A DNA stretch of 64,000 nucleotides from Streptomyces sp. CB02058 (GTDB lineage Bacteria; Actinomycetota; Actinomycetes; Streptomycetales; Streptomycetaceae): assembly GCF_001905505.1 (NCBI RefSeq), contig NZ_LIPG01000002.1, positions 1-64,000 on the forward strand, in the 5' to 3' direction. Positions 1 through 7,658 of the stretch are shown here, one piece after another. The stretch's first letter is position 1, and the number at the start of each line of letters is the position of its first letter. The translations under genes were made by a program, and so were the position numbers. Under the pieces are notes generated by a model. It made no database searches. It was not told the origin of the DNA and worked only from the letters and a program-made list of their open reading frames with translations.

Positions 1-57
1 TCAGCGCCGATGGTACTGCAGGGGGGACCCTGTGGGAGAGTAGGACGCCGCCGAACA
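1..57 (+). rRNA. rrf: 5S ribosomal RNA, 3' part
   Basis: The first 57 bases match the 3' half of actinobacterial 5S rRNA, including the GGGGGGACCCUGUGGGAGAGUA helix region and the GGACGCCGCCGAAC end. The 5' part lies outside the window, so an rRNA operon on the plus strand ends here. A canonical terminator follows within 15 bases. Recognition is by direct similarity to known Streptomyces 5S sequence. Confidence 0.93.
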
Positions 58-70
58 ATTATTCCGGGAA

Positions 71-97
71 AGCCCCGTGCCCTTGTGGCACGGGGCT
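71..97 (+). terminator. rRNA operon terminator
   Basis: AGCCCCGTGCC at 71-81 pairs perfectly with GGCACGGGGCT at 87-97 around a 5-base loop and is followed by TTTTC. Its place directly behind 5S rRNA fits an intrinsic terminator of the rRNA operon. Confidence 0.9.
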
Positions 98-199
98 TTT
101 CTGCGTTTCCAGGGGTGTGCGCGGCGCCCCTGCCAGGGGCCCCGGTCGGGGCATGTTCTTCTCGGGCGGTCGTCGGAACGGCTGGTGCTGGGCGGGCGT

Positions 200-1513
200 C
201 TACAGCCGGCCGGCGGCCTTCAGGGCGAGGTAGGCATCAGCCAGCGCGGGAGCCAGGTCATCCGGGCCGGCATCGACGACCGTGACGCCATGACGCCTGA
301 GCTGGTCCGCGGTGCGGCGGCGCTGGGCCTGGGTCTGTTCGCCGGCTGCGGCCTCGTAGGTGGCTTCCACTGTTCCCCGTGCACCCGTCATCGCTTCGAC
401 CTGCGGGTCTGACACCGAGGCGACGAGGACCGTGTGTCGCTGAGTGAGCTGAGGGAGGACCGGGAGGAGGCCCTCCTCGATGGGAGCGGCGTCCAGGCTG
501 GTCAGCAGGACGATGAGGGACCGCCGGGGGGCGCTTGCCAGTGCGGCAGTGCTGAGACCGCGGGCGTCCGTCTCCACGAGCTGTGGTTCCAGCGTGGCAA
601 GGGCACCGACGACTGTTGAAAGGACATCCCCGCCTGCGGCCCTGCCCTGCACCTGGGCCCGGACACGCCGGTCGTAGGCGAGCAGGTTCACGCGGTCGCC
701 CGCGCGCGTGGCAAGGGCGGTCAGGAGCAAGGTCGCGTCCATGGCGGCGTCGAGCCGCGGTACGTCGCCCACTCGGCCCGCCGATGTGCGGCCGGTGTCG
801 AGAACGATGAGGATGTGCCGGTCCCGCTCGGGGCGCCAGGTGCGGACGGCGACCGCCGACTGGCGTGCGGTGGCCCGCCAGTCGATGGAACGAGTGTCAT
901 CGCCCGGTACGTAGGCGCGCAGGCTGTCGAACTCGGTGCCTTCTCCACGGGTGAGAACGCTGGTCCGGCCGTCGAGTTCGCGGAGCCTGGCGAGTCGCGA
1001 AGGCAGGTGCTTGCGGCTCGTGAAGGGAGGCAGGACCCGGACCGTCCAGGGCACACGGTGATATCCCTGGCGGGCCGCGAGCCCCAGAGGTCCGAAGGAC
1101 CGGACGGTGACGCGGTCGGCCTGGCGGTCTCCACGCCGTGACGGACGGAGAAAAGTGGTGAGCCGACGGCGCTCGCCGGCAGGCACGGCGAACTGGTGCC
1201 GGGACGAGGTCTGCTCGGTCTCTGACGACCAACTGCTCGGGGGCCAGGCATCACGGAGATGCGCGCGGAGGCGCCGCCGGGAAGGATTGGTCACTGTAAG
1301 TTGCACTGTCGCCGCGTCGCCGAGTCGAACGGATGTATCACCGCTTCGAGTGAACTGCAGCGTACGCACTGGCGCTGCCAGTGCGTAGTCGCACAGAATT
1401 GCCAGTGAGAGCGGGGCATTGACCGCGAGCATGCCCGTCCAGCTCGGGGCCAGGATGCCTACAGGGAGTGACCCTAGAGCTGCCAGGAGCGCAGTTCTTC
1501 CGGTGAGGGCCAT
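200..1513 (-). CDS. DUF58 domain protein (MoxR partner)
   Basis: A protein of about 437 residues with two hydrophobic stretches at the N-terminus (roughly residues 10-45) and the DUF58 signature in the middle (GTEFDSLRAYVPGDDTR, then IDWRATAR). A von Willebrand A-like segment follows, with LIVLDTGRTS resembling a MIDAS start. DUF58 proteins are usually encoded beside MoxR ATPases and are thought to be their membrane-associated substrates or adaptors. This is the last gene of a five-gene minus-strand operon. The upstream moxR stop codon lies inside this gene's GGTGAGG ribosome binding site, suggesting translational coupling. I chose ATG 1513, 8 bases from the GAGG, over a GTG at 1519 that is too close to it. 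The exact biochemical role is unknown. Confidence 0.88.
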   Translation of the reverse strand: MALTGRTALLAALGSLPVGILAPSWTGMLAVNAPLSLAILCDYALAAPVRTLQFTRSGDTSVRLGDAATVQLTVTNPSRRRLRAHLRDAWPPSSWSSETEQTSSRHQFAVPAGERRRLTTFLRPSRRGDRQADRVTVRSFGPLGLAARQGYHRVPWTVRVLPPFTSRKHLPSRLARLRELDGRTSVLTRGEGTEFDSLRAYVPGDDTRSIDWRATARQSAVAVRTWRPERDRHILIVLDTGRTSAGRVGDVPRLDAAMDATLLLTALATRAGDRVNLLAYDRRVRAQVQGRAAGGDVLSTVVGALATLEPQLVETDARGLSTAALASAPRRSLIVLLTSLDAAPIEEGLLPVLPQLTQRHTVLVASVSDPQVEAMTGARGTVEATYEAAAGEQTQAQRRRTADQLRRHGVTVVDAGPDDLAPALADAYLALKAAGRL

Positions 1514-1523
1514 GGTCACCGCC

Positions 1524-2543
1524 TCACCGGGGGACGGGGACGTGAGCGAGGACAGCGGTGATGACGGAGTCTGCGGTGACTCCCTCCATCTCGGCTTCCG
1601 GCCTCAGCTGGATGCGATGACGGAGCGTGGGCAGGGCGAGGGCTTTCACATCATCCGGGATGACGTAGTCCCGGCCGGTGAGCCAGGCCCAGGCGCGTGC
1701 GGTGGAGAGCAGTGCGGTGGCTCCTCGGGGGGAGGCGCCGAGGGTGAGTGAGGGGGAATCACGCGTGGCACGGCAGATATCCACCACATAGGCGGCGATC
1801 TCGGGAGAGACCGAGGTCTTGGCAACGGCGGCGCGTGCCGCTTCCAGGTCGGCCGAGCCGGCCACGGGCTTTATGCCCGCTGCTTCGAGATCGCGCGGGT
1901 TGAACCCGTCCGCGTGGCGGGTGAGGACATTGATCTCGTCCTCGCGCGTGGGCAGGGGCACGGTCAGCTTGAGCAGGAAGCGGTCCAGTTGGGCCTCGGG
2001 CAGGGGATAGGTGCCCTCATATTCGACCGGGTTCTGGGTTGCTGCGACGAGGAAGGGGTCGGGCAGCGGACGGGGGGAGCCGTCGATGGTGACCTGACGT
2101 TCCTCCATGGCCTCCAGGAGGGAGGACTGTGTCTTCGGCGGGGTTCGGTTGATCTCGTCCGCGAGAAGGAGATTGGTGAACACCGGGCCGGGCTGGAAGG
2201 AGAACTCTGCCGTGCGGGCGTCGTAGACGAGCGAGCCCGTGACGTCGCTGGGCATGAGGTCGGGAGTGAACTGGACGCGCTTGGTATCGAGTTCGAGGGA
2301 GGCGGCCAGCGCGCGGACAAGTAGCGTCTTCGCGACTCCGGGGACGCCTTCGAGAAGGACATGGCCCCGGCAGAGGAGAGCGACGACCAGTCCTGTGACC
2401 GCCGAGTCCTGGCCGACCACGGCCTTCGCGATCTCGGAACGCAGAGCTTCCAGGGATGCGCGGGCACGGTCGTCGTCGACCGGGGCCGCGAGGGTCCCTG
2501 TGGTGACTGCGGGCCCGGGGTGCTCCGGGGTCGGGGCGCTCAT
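1524..2543 (-). CDS. MoxR family AAA+ ATPase
   Basis: A 339-residue AAA+ ATPase. The Walker A motif is GVPGVAKT at residues 66-73 and Walker B is LLLADE at 125-130, followed by the MoxR-typical INRTPPKTQSSLLEAMEE. The C-terminal lid region includes GASPRGATALL. MoxR ATPases act as chaperone-like remodelling machines with DUF58/VWA partners, and here a DUF58 gene follows immediately. The ATG start at 2543 overlaps the stop of the upstream DUF4350 gene (ATGA), so the two are translationally coupled. The substrate cannot be told from sequence. Cell-envelope maintenance is a guess based on the membrane proteins encoded in the same operon and the nearby mtrAB. Confidence 0.93.
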   Translation of the reverse strand: MSAPTPEHPGPAVTTGTLAAPVDDDRARASLEALRSEIAKAVVGQDSAVTGLVVALLCRGHVLLEGVPGVAKTLLVRALAASLELDTKRVQFTPDLMPSDVTGSLVYDARTAEFSFQPGPVFTNLLLADEINRTPPKTQSSLLEAMEERQVTIDGSPRPLPDPFLVAATQNPVEYEGTYPLPEAQLDRFLLKLTVPLPTREDEINVLTRHADGFNPRDLEAAGIKPVAGSADLEAARAAVAKTSVSPEIAAYVVDICRATRDSPSLTLGASPRGATALLSTARAWAWLTGRDYVIPDDVKALALPTLRHRIQLRPEAEMEGVTADSVITAVLAHVPVPR

Positions 2544-3772
2544 GAAGTGCGTACCTCTCTTTCGAGGGCGTCGAGTTGATCGGTCAGAAGGACTAGCGCG
2601 GCGTCGTCGGCCGGAGCCTGGCCGAAGAGAAGGGCACCGAGATCGCCGTCCGGCGTGCGGAGACGCGCGGCGACGGCGGGCAGGAGGACCTCGGGGGAAT
2701 CGGCGTCACGGGGGGAGACACCGACGAGGGGTGAGATGCGGGCGCGGGTGGCGGAGCGCAGCGTCGCGGCTGCGCGGTCGCGGGCGTCGGCCCTGCGGTA
2801 GAGGCGGGCTCGTCCCTCGGTGGATTCGGAGGCCCGGATGGCCACCGGCAGGCGCTCGGTGACAAGGGGGCCGAGACGGCGTGCGCGCCAGATGGCTGCG
2901 AGGGCGGCGGCGAGGGCGAGTTGGAGGGTGCCCCAGAGCCAGCCGGAAGGGATGAGACCGATGAAGCCGCTCTCTCCGGAAGCTTCTTCGTCACCGCTGT
3001 CGTTTCCGCTGCCGCTGCCAGTGCCGCCTTCGGCGGCCGAGGGATCGTCGAGAGAGGGGAGGTACCAGACGAGATGTGGGCGGGATCCGAGGAGCTGCAG
3101 GGCCAGCGACGCGTTGCCCTGCTGGTCGAGACGGTCGTTGTAAAGGATGTCGGGGGAGCCGAGCAACACGGTGTCGCCGGCTTCCTGTTCAGGCATGACG
3201 AGGAGGGTGGCGAGTCCGCTGTCCGGGTAGCAGGCGGTGACCCGGCGTGCGTCCGTCGTGTAGCGGATGCCGCCCATGTCGGCGGTGCCCGCGGCGCGGG
3301 CGGCGGGGAGGTCGCAGCGCGGTGGGCGTGCGGTCACGGGGCCGGACGCATCACTGTGTGCGCCGGGGGCGAGCCGTGGGACGGATGCCCCGCCCGGAGC
3401 GATGAGGACGGTGCGGCCGAGAGAGTCGGCGGTCGTTGTGCGGAGGCGTTGCTGCTGGTGAGGAGTGAGCACGTTGGGGCCGGCCACGAGCAGGGTGGTG
3501 TCGGGGCCCGCAGCACCGGCAGCCTCGTCGAGGGTCGTGGCGACGTCGACGGACACGCCGCGCGCTTTGAGGAGTTCGGCCACGGCGCGGCTGCCGTGGG
3601 GGTCCGGGGAGCGGGGGTCGAGCCGGCCGTGCTGTCCGCCGGAGCGGAGCGCCGCGAGCGCCAGCCCCGCGATGACGAGGATGAGCACGGCGAGCAGCAG
3701 TCCCCGGGTGCGTTGCCAGATCTGGTGCGGGGTGCGGGACGTCGACGTGGCCGGGACAGCGGTGGTGGTCAT
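2540..3772 (-). CDS. DUF4350 domain membrane protein
   Basis: A protein of about 410 residues. It opens with one membrane segment near residues 17-38 (LLLAVLILVIAGLALAAL), followed by a soluble DUF4350 domain (LDPRSPDPHGSRAVAELLKA, then a LLVAGPNVLT core). A second membrane segment (WLWGTLQLALAAALAAIW) lies near residues 280-297, with a cytoplasmic tail of about 110 residues. DUF4350 is a GATase-like fold without the usual catalytic residues in many members. The frame stays open upstream into the DUF4129 gene, but ATG 3772 forms an ATGA overlap with that gene's stop and begins the membrane protein sensibly, so I take it as the start. It also overlaps moxR downstream by ATGA. Function is unknown; it belongs to the MoxR-DUF58 module. 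Confidence 0.85.
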   Translation of the reverse strand: MTTTAVPATSTSRTPHQIWQRTRGLLLAVLILVIAGLALAALRSGGQHGRLDPRSPDPHGSRAVAELLKARGVSVDVATTLDEAAGAAGPDTTLLVAGPNVLTPHQQQRLRTTTADSLGRTVLIAPGGASVPRLAPGAHSDASGPVTARPPRCDLPAARAAGTADMGGIRYTTDARRVTACYPDSGLATLLVMPEQEAGDTVLLGSPDILYNDRLDQQGNASLALQLLGSRPHLVWYLPSLDDPSAAEGGTGSGSGNDSGDEEASGESGFIGLIPSGWLWGTLQLALAAALAAIWRARRLGPLVTERLPVAIRASESTEGRARLYRRADARDRAAATLRSATRARISPLVGVSPRDADSPEVLLPAVAARLRTPDGDLGALLFGQAPADDAALVLLTDQLDALEREVRTS

Positions 3773-4461
3773 CCGGCGGCCCCCTGTGCTGTTCCGGTGG
3801 TCATCAGAGGCCTGGTGGCTTCGAGATCCTGGTCGAGTGTGCACAGGCTCAGATACGCGTTCTCGTCGGCGGTCCGGCCGCCGTACGTGACGTCGTCGAA
3901 GACCCGGGCGGCAGCTCGCAGCCTGTCGGCGTGTGCGGGGAGCAGCCGGCCCGCTTCGGCTGCTGCCTCGTCGGCGGTCCGGCCGGGCCGCGGGTCGAGG
4001 ACGGCTCGGTCCTCCAGCGAGCGTACGAGGGCGCGCATCCGCTCCTGGACGGCTTCGGTCCAGCGGTGGGCCTCGGCGTGCGCGGCGGCGGCGTCCCGGT
4101 GCCCGGCCGCGCTGAGGGCCGTGCCACCGAACAGGGTTTCCGCCGGGCGGACGGTGCGCTGCGGTGTGCCGAGCCTCCACCAGAGGGCGGCGCCGAGGCT
4201 GATGACCGCCAGGATGATGACGACGAGGCCGAGCGGGCCGCCGGGGGCGGCTCCGGCGGCGCCGTTCATGAGGTCGCCGACCCAGTCCCAGAAGCGTTCG
4301 AGGCCGCGTTCGAGGAGGTTCGGATCGTGCTCGTGGTACATCGGGTCGGACAGTTCGTCCTCCGCCGCTTCACGAGCGGGGACGCGCGGGACGTCCACGG
4401 GTATGTCCTCGCCCGCCCCGATGAGCCGTGCCGCCAAGGTGGTGCCCCCCGCCCCCGTCAC
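3769..4461 (-). CDS. DUF4129 domain membrane protein
   Basis: A 230-residue protein with a GTG start. A soluble N-terminal part of about 75 residues is followed by one membrane helix (LGLVVIILAVISLGAALWW, about 78-96) and a C-terminal DUF4129 domain rich in Ala, Arg and Glu that ends with the typical FDDVTYGGRTADENAY segment. In transglutaminase-type proteins DUF4129 is a C-terminal extension; here it stands alone. The gene sits 4 bases downstream of the membrane-protein gene and overlaps the DUF4350 gene by ATGA. The role is unknown; co-transcription with MoxR and DUF58 is the main clue. Confidence 0.85.
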   Translation of the reverse strand: MTGAGGTTLAARLIGAGEDIPVDVPRVPAREAAEDELSDPMYHEHDPNLLERGLERFWDWVGDLMNGAAGAAPGGPLGLVVIILAVISLGAALWWRLGTPQRTVRPAETLFGGTALSAAGHRDAAAAHAEAHRWTEAVQERMRALVRSLEDRAVLDPRPGRTADEAAAEAGRLLPAHADRLRAAARVFDDVTYGGRTADENAYLSLCTLDQDLEATRPLMTTGTAQGAAG

Positions 4462-4465
4462 CGCA

Positions 4466-5677
4466 TCAGCTCGTGGGGGTGTCGTAGCCGGGTACCCCGG
4501 CAGCCCGGGCGAGGTCGAGGTCGAGCGCCTCGCGACGGATGCGCTGGTCGACGTAGAGCAGGGCCATCACTCCCGCGGTGAAGGGGTAGGCGAGCGTCGA
4601 GATGATCACCTCGCCGATGCCGGTGACGATGAGGAAGGGCCAGCCGAAGTCGGTCGAGCTGCTGTTGAGGAATTCGGTCAGTCCGTCGCTGTCCACGGTC
4701 ATGGCGATGATGCCGAACGGGATGGTGATGATCAAGGTCAGGACGATGACCAGCACGTAGGTGAGCGCGAGGATGCCGAAGGTCCTCCACCAGCTGCCCC
4801 TGACCAGCTTCGCGGACCGGCGCAGCGAGGTGATGACCGGCTGTCGTTCCAGCATCAGGGCGGGTGCCGCGAGCGTGAAGCGGACCATCAGCCAGATGAC
4901 CACGACGAAGGCGGCGATGAAGCCGAGGAGGGTCAGCGCGAGGCCGGCGGGGCCGCTGCCCAGCAGGAGCCCGGGGAGAATGCCCACGGCCATGATTCCG
5001 ACGCTCATCAGGCTGATCAGGAGTGTCAGCCCGAGCAGCGGAAGGATCCGGGGGCGGGCCTCGGACCAGGCTTCGGAGAGGGTCACGCCGCGGCCGAGCA
5101 CGGAGCGGCTGATCACCACGGTGAGGACCGAGGTGGTGATGAGCGTGGCGATCATCGCGACGAGTGTGCTGGGGGCGCTGGTGATCAGCTGCGACTGCGC
5201 CGAGTCGGTGGCCTGGCGGAGGGCCTCGGCACCGACGGCGTTCGGGTCGACCGACTCGGGCTGGGGCAGCAGATAGCGCTGCACCAGGATGATCACGATC
5301 TCGGCGACCACGGAGACGGTGAGGCTGATTCCGAGGACCGTGCGCCAGTGGGTGCGCATGGTGGACACCGCGCCGTCGAGGATCTCACCGACGCCCAGTG
5401 GGCGGAGCGGGATCACGCCGGGCTTCGCTGCCAGGGGTGCGCCGCCCCATCCGGGGCCTTGCTGCGGTGCGCCTCCCCAGCCCGGCGCGGGCGGCGGCGC
5501 GCCCGGGCCCTTGCCGGGGGCGCTCGGGGGGGACCACTGCCCTGGTGGGGGCTGTGCAGGAGACCACTGACCGGCGGGGCCGCTTCCGTCAACGGGCGAG
5601 GAGGGGCGGGGGATGCCCGTCTCCTGGCCGTCGGAGGGGGCGGATCCGGGCGAAGCCCAGCCCGGAGAGTCGTTCAT
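4466..5677 (-). CDS. multi-pass membrane protein, Pro/Gly-rich N-terminus
   Basis: A 403-residue protein and first gene of the minus-strand operon. The first 100 residues are low-complexity Pro/Gly/Trp sequence of the PPPGQWSPP type. About six membrane segments follow, for example GISLTVSVVAEIVIILV, LVAMIATLITTSVLTVVI, LGFIAAFVVVIWLMV and TFGILALTYVLVIVLTLII. Homologues are often labelled glycerophosphoryl diester phosphodiesterase membrane-domain proteins, but no phosphodiesterase catalytic domain is present, so I would not give it that enzyme name. Start ATG 5677 has a good GAAGGAG site; an upstream in-frame start at 5707 lacks one. The gene is divergent from mtnA across 140 bases that must hold both promoters. 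Confidence 0.85.
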   Translation of the reverse strand: MNDSPGWASPGSAPSDGQETGIPRPSSPVDGSGPAGQWSPAQPPPGQWSPPSAPGKGPGAPPPAPGWGGAPQQGPGWGGAPLAAKPGVIPLRPLGVGEILDGAVSTMRTHWRTVLGISLTVSVVAEIVIILVQRYLLPQPESVDPNAVGAEALRQATDSAQSQLITSAPSTLVAMIATLITTSVLTVVISRSVLGRGVTLSEAWSEARPRILPLLGLTLLISLMSVGIMAVGILPGLLLGSGPAGLALTLLGFIAAFVVVIWLMVRFTLAAPALMLERQPVITSLRRSAKLVRGSWWRTFGILALTYVLVIVLTLIITIPFGIIAMTVDSDGLTEFLNSSSTDFGWPFLIVTGIGEVIISTLAYPFTAGVMALLYVDQRIRREALDLDLARAAGVPGYDTPTS

Positions 5678-5817
5678 CGTCGCTCCTTCACAGTCCTGCC
5701 CGCTCATCGGGGCGGCAGGTTGCCAGCCATCGTGCCACGCGCCGGTCCGGTGCGGGCCAGGCCCCGTATCTCCTTCTTGCCTTCGTGCGAGGGCGGTTCA
5801 GCGGGCAGACTGGGCGG

Positions 5818-6963
5818 ATGGCTGATCAGGAAGCGCAAACAACGGTGGGCATCGAGCCCCCGGCTCTCTCCGTGCTCCGCTGGGACGAGCCTCCGGAAGG
5901 CCCTGTGGTGGTGCTTCTCGACCAGACGCGGCTGCCCTCGGAGGAGGTGGAGCTCGTGTGCGCCGATGTGCCCGCACTGGTGCGGGCGATCCGGACGCTG
6001 GCAGTCCGGGGTGCGCCGCTGCTGGGCATCGCCGGGGGGTACGGGGTGGCGCTGGCCGCCGCCCGGGGCGAGGACCCGGCCGTGGCCGCGAGGCTGCTGG
6101 AGGAGGCGCGGCCCACCGCGGTGAACCTCGGGTACGGGGCGCGGCGGGTCGAGCGGGTGCACCGGTCCGCCGTCGGGAGCGGGGCCGCTCCTGAGGCGGC
6201 TGCCGCCGCGGCGCTGGCCGAGGCACGCGCTCTGCACCGGGAGGACGCGGCGGCCAGCGGGCGGATGGCGCAGTACGGTCTTGCACTGCTGGCGGAGCTC
6301 CTGCCGGGGTCCGGGCACCGGCTGCTCACCCACTGCAACACCGGCGCGCTCGTGTCGGGCGGTGCGGGCACGGCCTTCGCGGTGGCTCTGCAGGCGCACA
6401 GGGAGGGCAGGCTGCGGCAGCTGTGGGTGGACGAGACGCGCCCTCTGCTCCAGGGCGCCCGGCTGACGGCGTACGAGGCGGCGAGGAACGGGATGCCGTA
6501 CAGCTTGCTCACGGACAGCGCGGCGGGTTCGCTGTTTGCTGCAGGGGAGGTGGATGCCGTACTCATCGGGGCGGACCGCATCGCCGCGGACGGCTCGGTG
6601 GCCAACAAGGTGGGGAGCTATCCGTTGGCGGTGCTCGCCAAGTACCACCATGTGCCGTTCATCGTCGTGGCCCCGACGACCACGGTCGATCCCGAAACGG
6701 TGGACGGTACATCGATCGTGATCGAGCAGCGCTCCGCGGCCGAGGTGACGGAGGTCACAGCGGCACTCGGTGCGGCAGCCGGTGGCGAAGGGGGCGGGAC
6801 GGCCGTCGCACCCCCGGGAGCCAAGGCGTACAACCCCGCATTCGACATCACGCCGCCCGAACTGGTCACGGCGATCGTCACGGAGGAGGGCGTCATTTCC
6901 CCGGTCACGGGGGTCGGACTGGCAGGGCTGTGTGCCAGGTCATCGCAGGTAACGATTAGCTAA
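5818..6963 (+). CDS. mtnA: methylthioribose-1-phosphate isomerase
   Basis: A 381-residue enzyme of the methionine salvage pathway that converts 5-methylthioribose-1-phosphate to 5-methylthioribulose-1-phosphate in the cytoplasm. The family motif RGAPLLGIAGGYGVAL is at about 64-79. The catalytic Cys lies in THCNTGAL (Cys173) and the catalytic Asp in GADRIAADGS (Asp253), followed by NKVGSYPLAVLAK. The fold is shared with eIF2B regulatory subunits, but the HCNTG and GADR motifs separate MtnA from those. The stop lies only 4 bases before the mtrA start, so the two genes may share a transcript. Between divergent neighbours, ATG 5818 is the start that begins the conserved protein. Confidence 0.93.
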   Translation: MADQEAQTTVGIEPPALSVLRWDEPPEGPVVVLLDQTRLPSEEVELVCADVPALVRAIRTLAVRGAPLLGIAGGYGVALAAARGEDPAVAARLLEEARPTAVNLGYGARRVERVHRSAVGSGAAPEAAAAAALAEARALHREDAAASGRMAQYGLALLAELLPGSGHRLLTHCNTGALVSGGAGTAFAVALQAHREGRLRQLWVDETRPLLQGARLTAYEAARNGMPYSLLTDSAAGSLFAAGEVDAVLIGADRIAADGSVANKVGSYPLAVLAKYHHVPFIVVAPTTTVDPETVDGTSIVIEQRSAAEVTEVTAALGAAAGGEGGGTAVAPPGAKAYNPAFDITPPELVTAIVTEEGVISPVTGVGLAGLCARSSQVTIS

Positions 6964-6964
6964 T
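6949..6964 (+). promoter_or_regulatory. possible MtrA/GlnR-type box before mtrA
   Basis: GTAAC, six bases (GATTAG), then CTAAT lies just before the mtrA start. Published Streptomyces MtrA and GlnR boxes follow a gTnAc-n6-GaAAc pattern; the first half matches and the second only partly. Autoregulation of mtrA is plausible, but the match is weak and the site lies inside the mtnA 3' end. Confidence 0.22.
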
Positions 6965-6967
6965 GGG

Positions 6968-7657
6968 ATGATGTCGTTTATGAAGGGACGCGTCCTTGTC
7001 GTCGACGACGACACCGCACTGGCCGAGATGCTCGGCATCGTGCTGCGGGGAGAAGGTTTCGAGCCGTCGTTCGTAGCGGACGGCGACAAGGCATTGGCCG
7101 CATTTCGCGAGGCCAAGCCGGACCTGGTGCTGCTGGACCTCATGCTGCCCGGAAGGGACGGCATCGAGGTCTGCCGGCTGATCAGGGCCGAGTCGGGTGT
7201 GCCGATCGTCATGCTCACTGCCAAGAGCGACACGGTGGATGTGGTGGTGGGCCTGGAATCCGGGGCCGACGACTACATCGTCAAGCCGTTCAAACCGAAG
7301 GAGTTGGTTGCCCGGATCAGGGCACGTCTGCGGAGGTCCGAGGAGCCCGCGCCGGAGCAGCTGACGATCGGTGACCTGGTCATCGATGTCGCCGGCCACT
7401 CGGTGAAGCGGGAGGGGCAGTCCATCGCCCTCACCCCGCTGGAGTTCGACCTGCTGGTCGCCCTCGCCCGCAAGCCGTGGCAGGTCTTCACCCGTGAGGT
7501 GCTGCTCGAGCAGGTGTGGGGCTATCGCCACGCCGCCGACACCCGTCTGGTGAACGTGCACGTCCAGCGACTCCGCTCGAAGGTCGAGAAGGACCCCGAG
7601 CGGCCGGAGATCGTCGTGACCGTCCGCGGTGTCGGCTACAAGGCCGGACCGAGCTGA
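6968..7657 (+). CDS. mtrA: response regulator MtrA (OmpR family)
   Basis: A 229-residue DNA-binding response regulator. The receiver domain has the acidic cluster VVDDD (11-15), phospho-acceptor Asp57 in LLDLMLPG, and the conserved Thr and Lys in MLTAK and IVKPFKPKEL. The C-terminal winged helix (about residues 130-226) contains LTPLEFDLLVAL and RGVGYKAG. MtrA of Streptomyces controls development, antibiotic production and cell-wall genes as partner of the MtrB kinase. Both ATG 6968 and 6971 are possible starts, and a third Met follows at residue 5. The gene is followed one base later by mtrB and then lpqB, the order conserved across actinobacteria. Confidence 0.96.
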   Translation: MMSFMKGRVLVVDDDTALAEMLGIVLRGEGFEPSFVADGDKALAAFREAKPDLVLLDLMLPGRDGIEVCRLIRAESGVPIVMLTAKSDTVDVVVGLESGADDYIVKPFKPKELVARIRARLRRSEEPAPEQLTIGDLVIDVAGHSVKREGQSIALTPLEFDLLVALARKPWQVFTREVLLEQVWGYRHAADTRLVNVHVQRLRSKVEKDPERPEIVVTVRGVGYKAGPS

Positions 7658-7658
7658 C

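Noticed and set aside
4466..5677. Glycerophosphodiester phosphodiesterase enzyme
   Set aside because: Only the membrane domain type associated with that name is present; no catalytic HxxxD-type phosphodiesterase region is seen.
2921..6124. A very long open frame on the plus strand antisense to the MoxR operon
   Set aside because: It covers well-supported genes on the other strand, has low-complexity Gly/Arg/Ala/Glu content and follows the third-position GC bias of the real genes, a usual artefact in GC-rich DNA.
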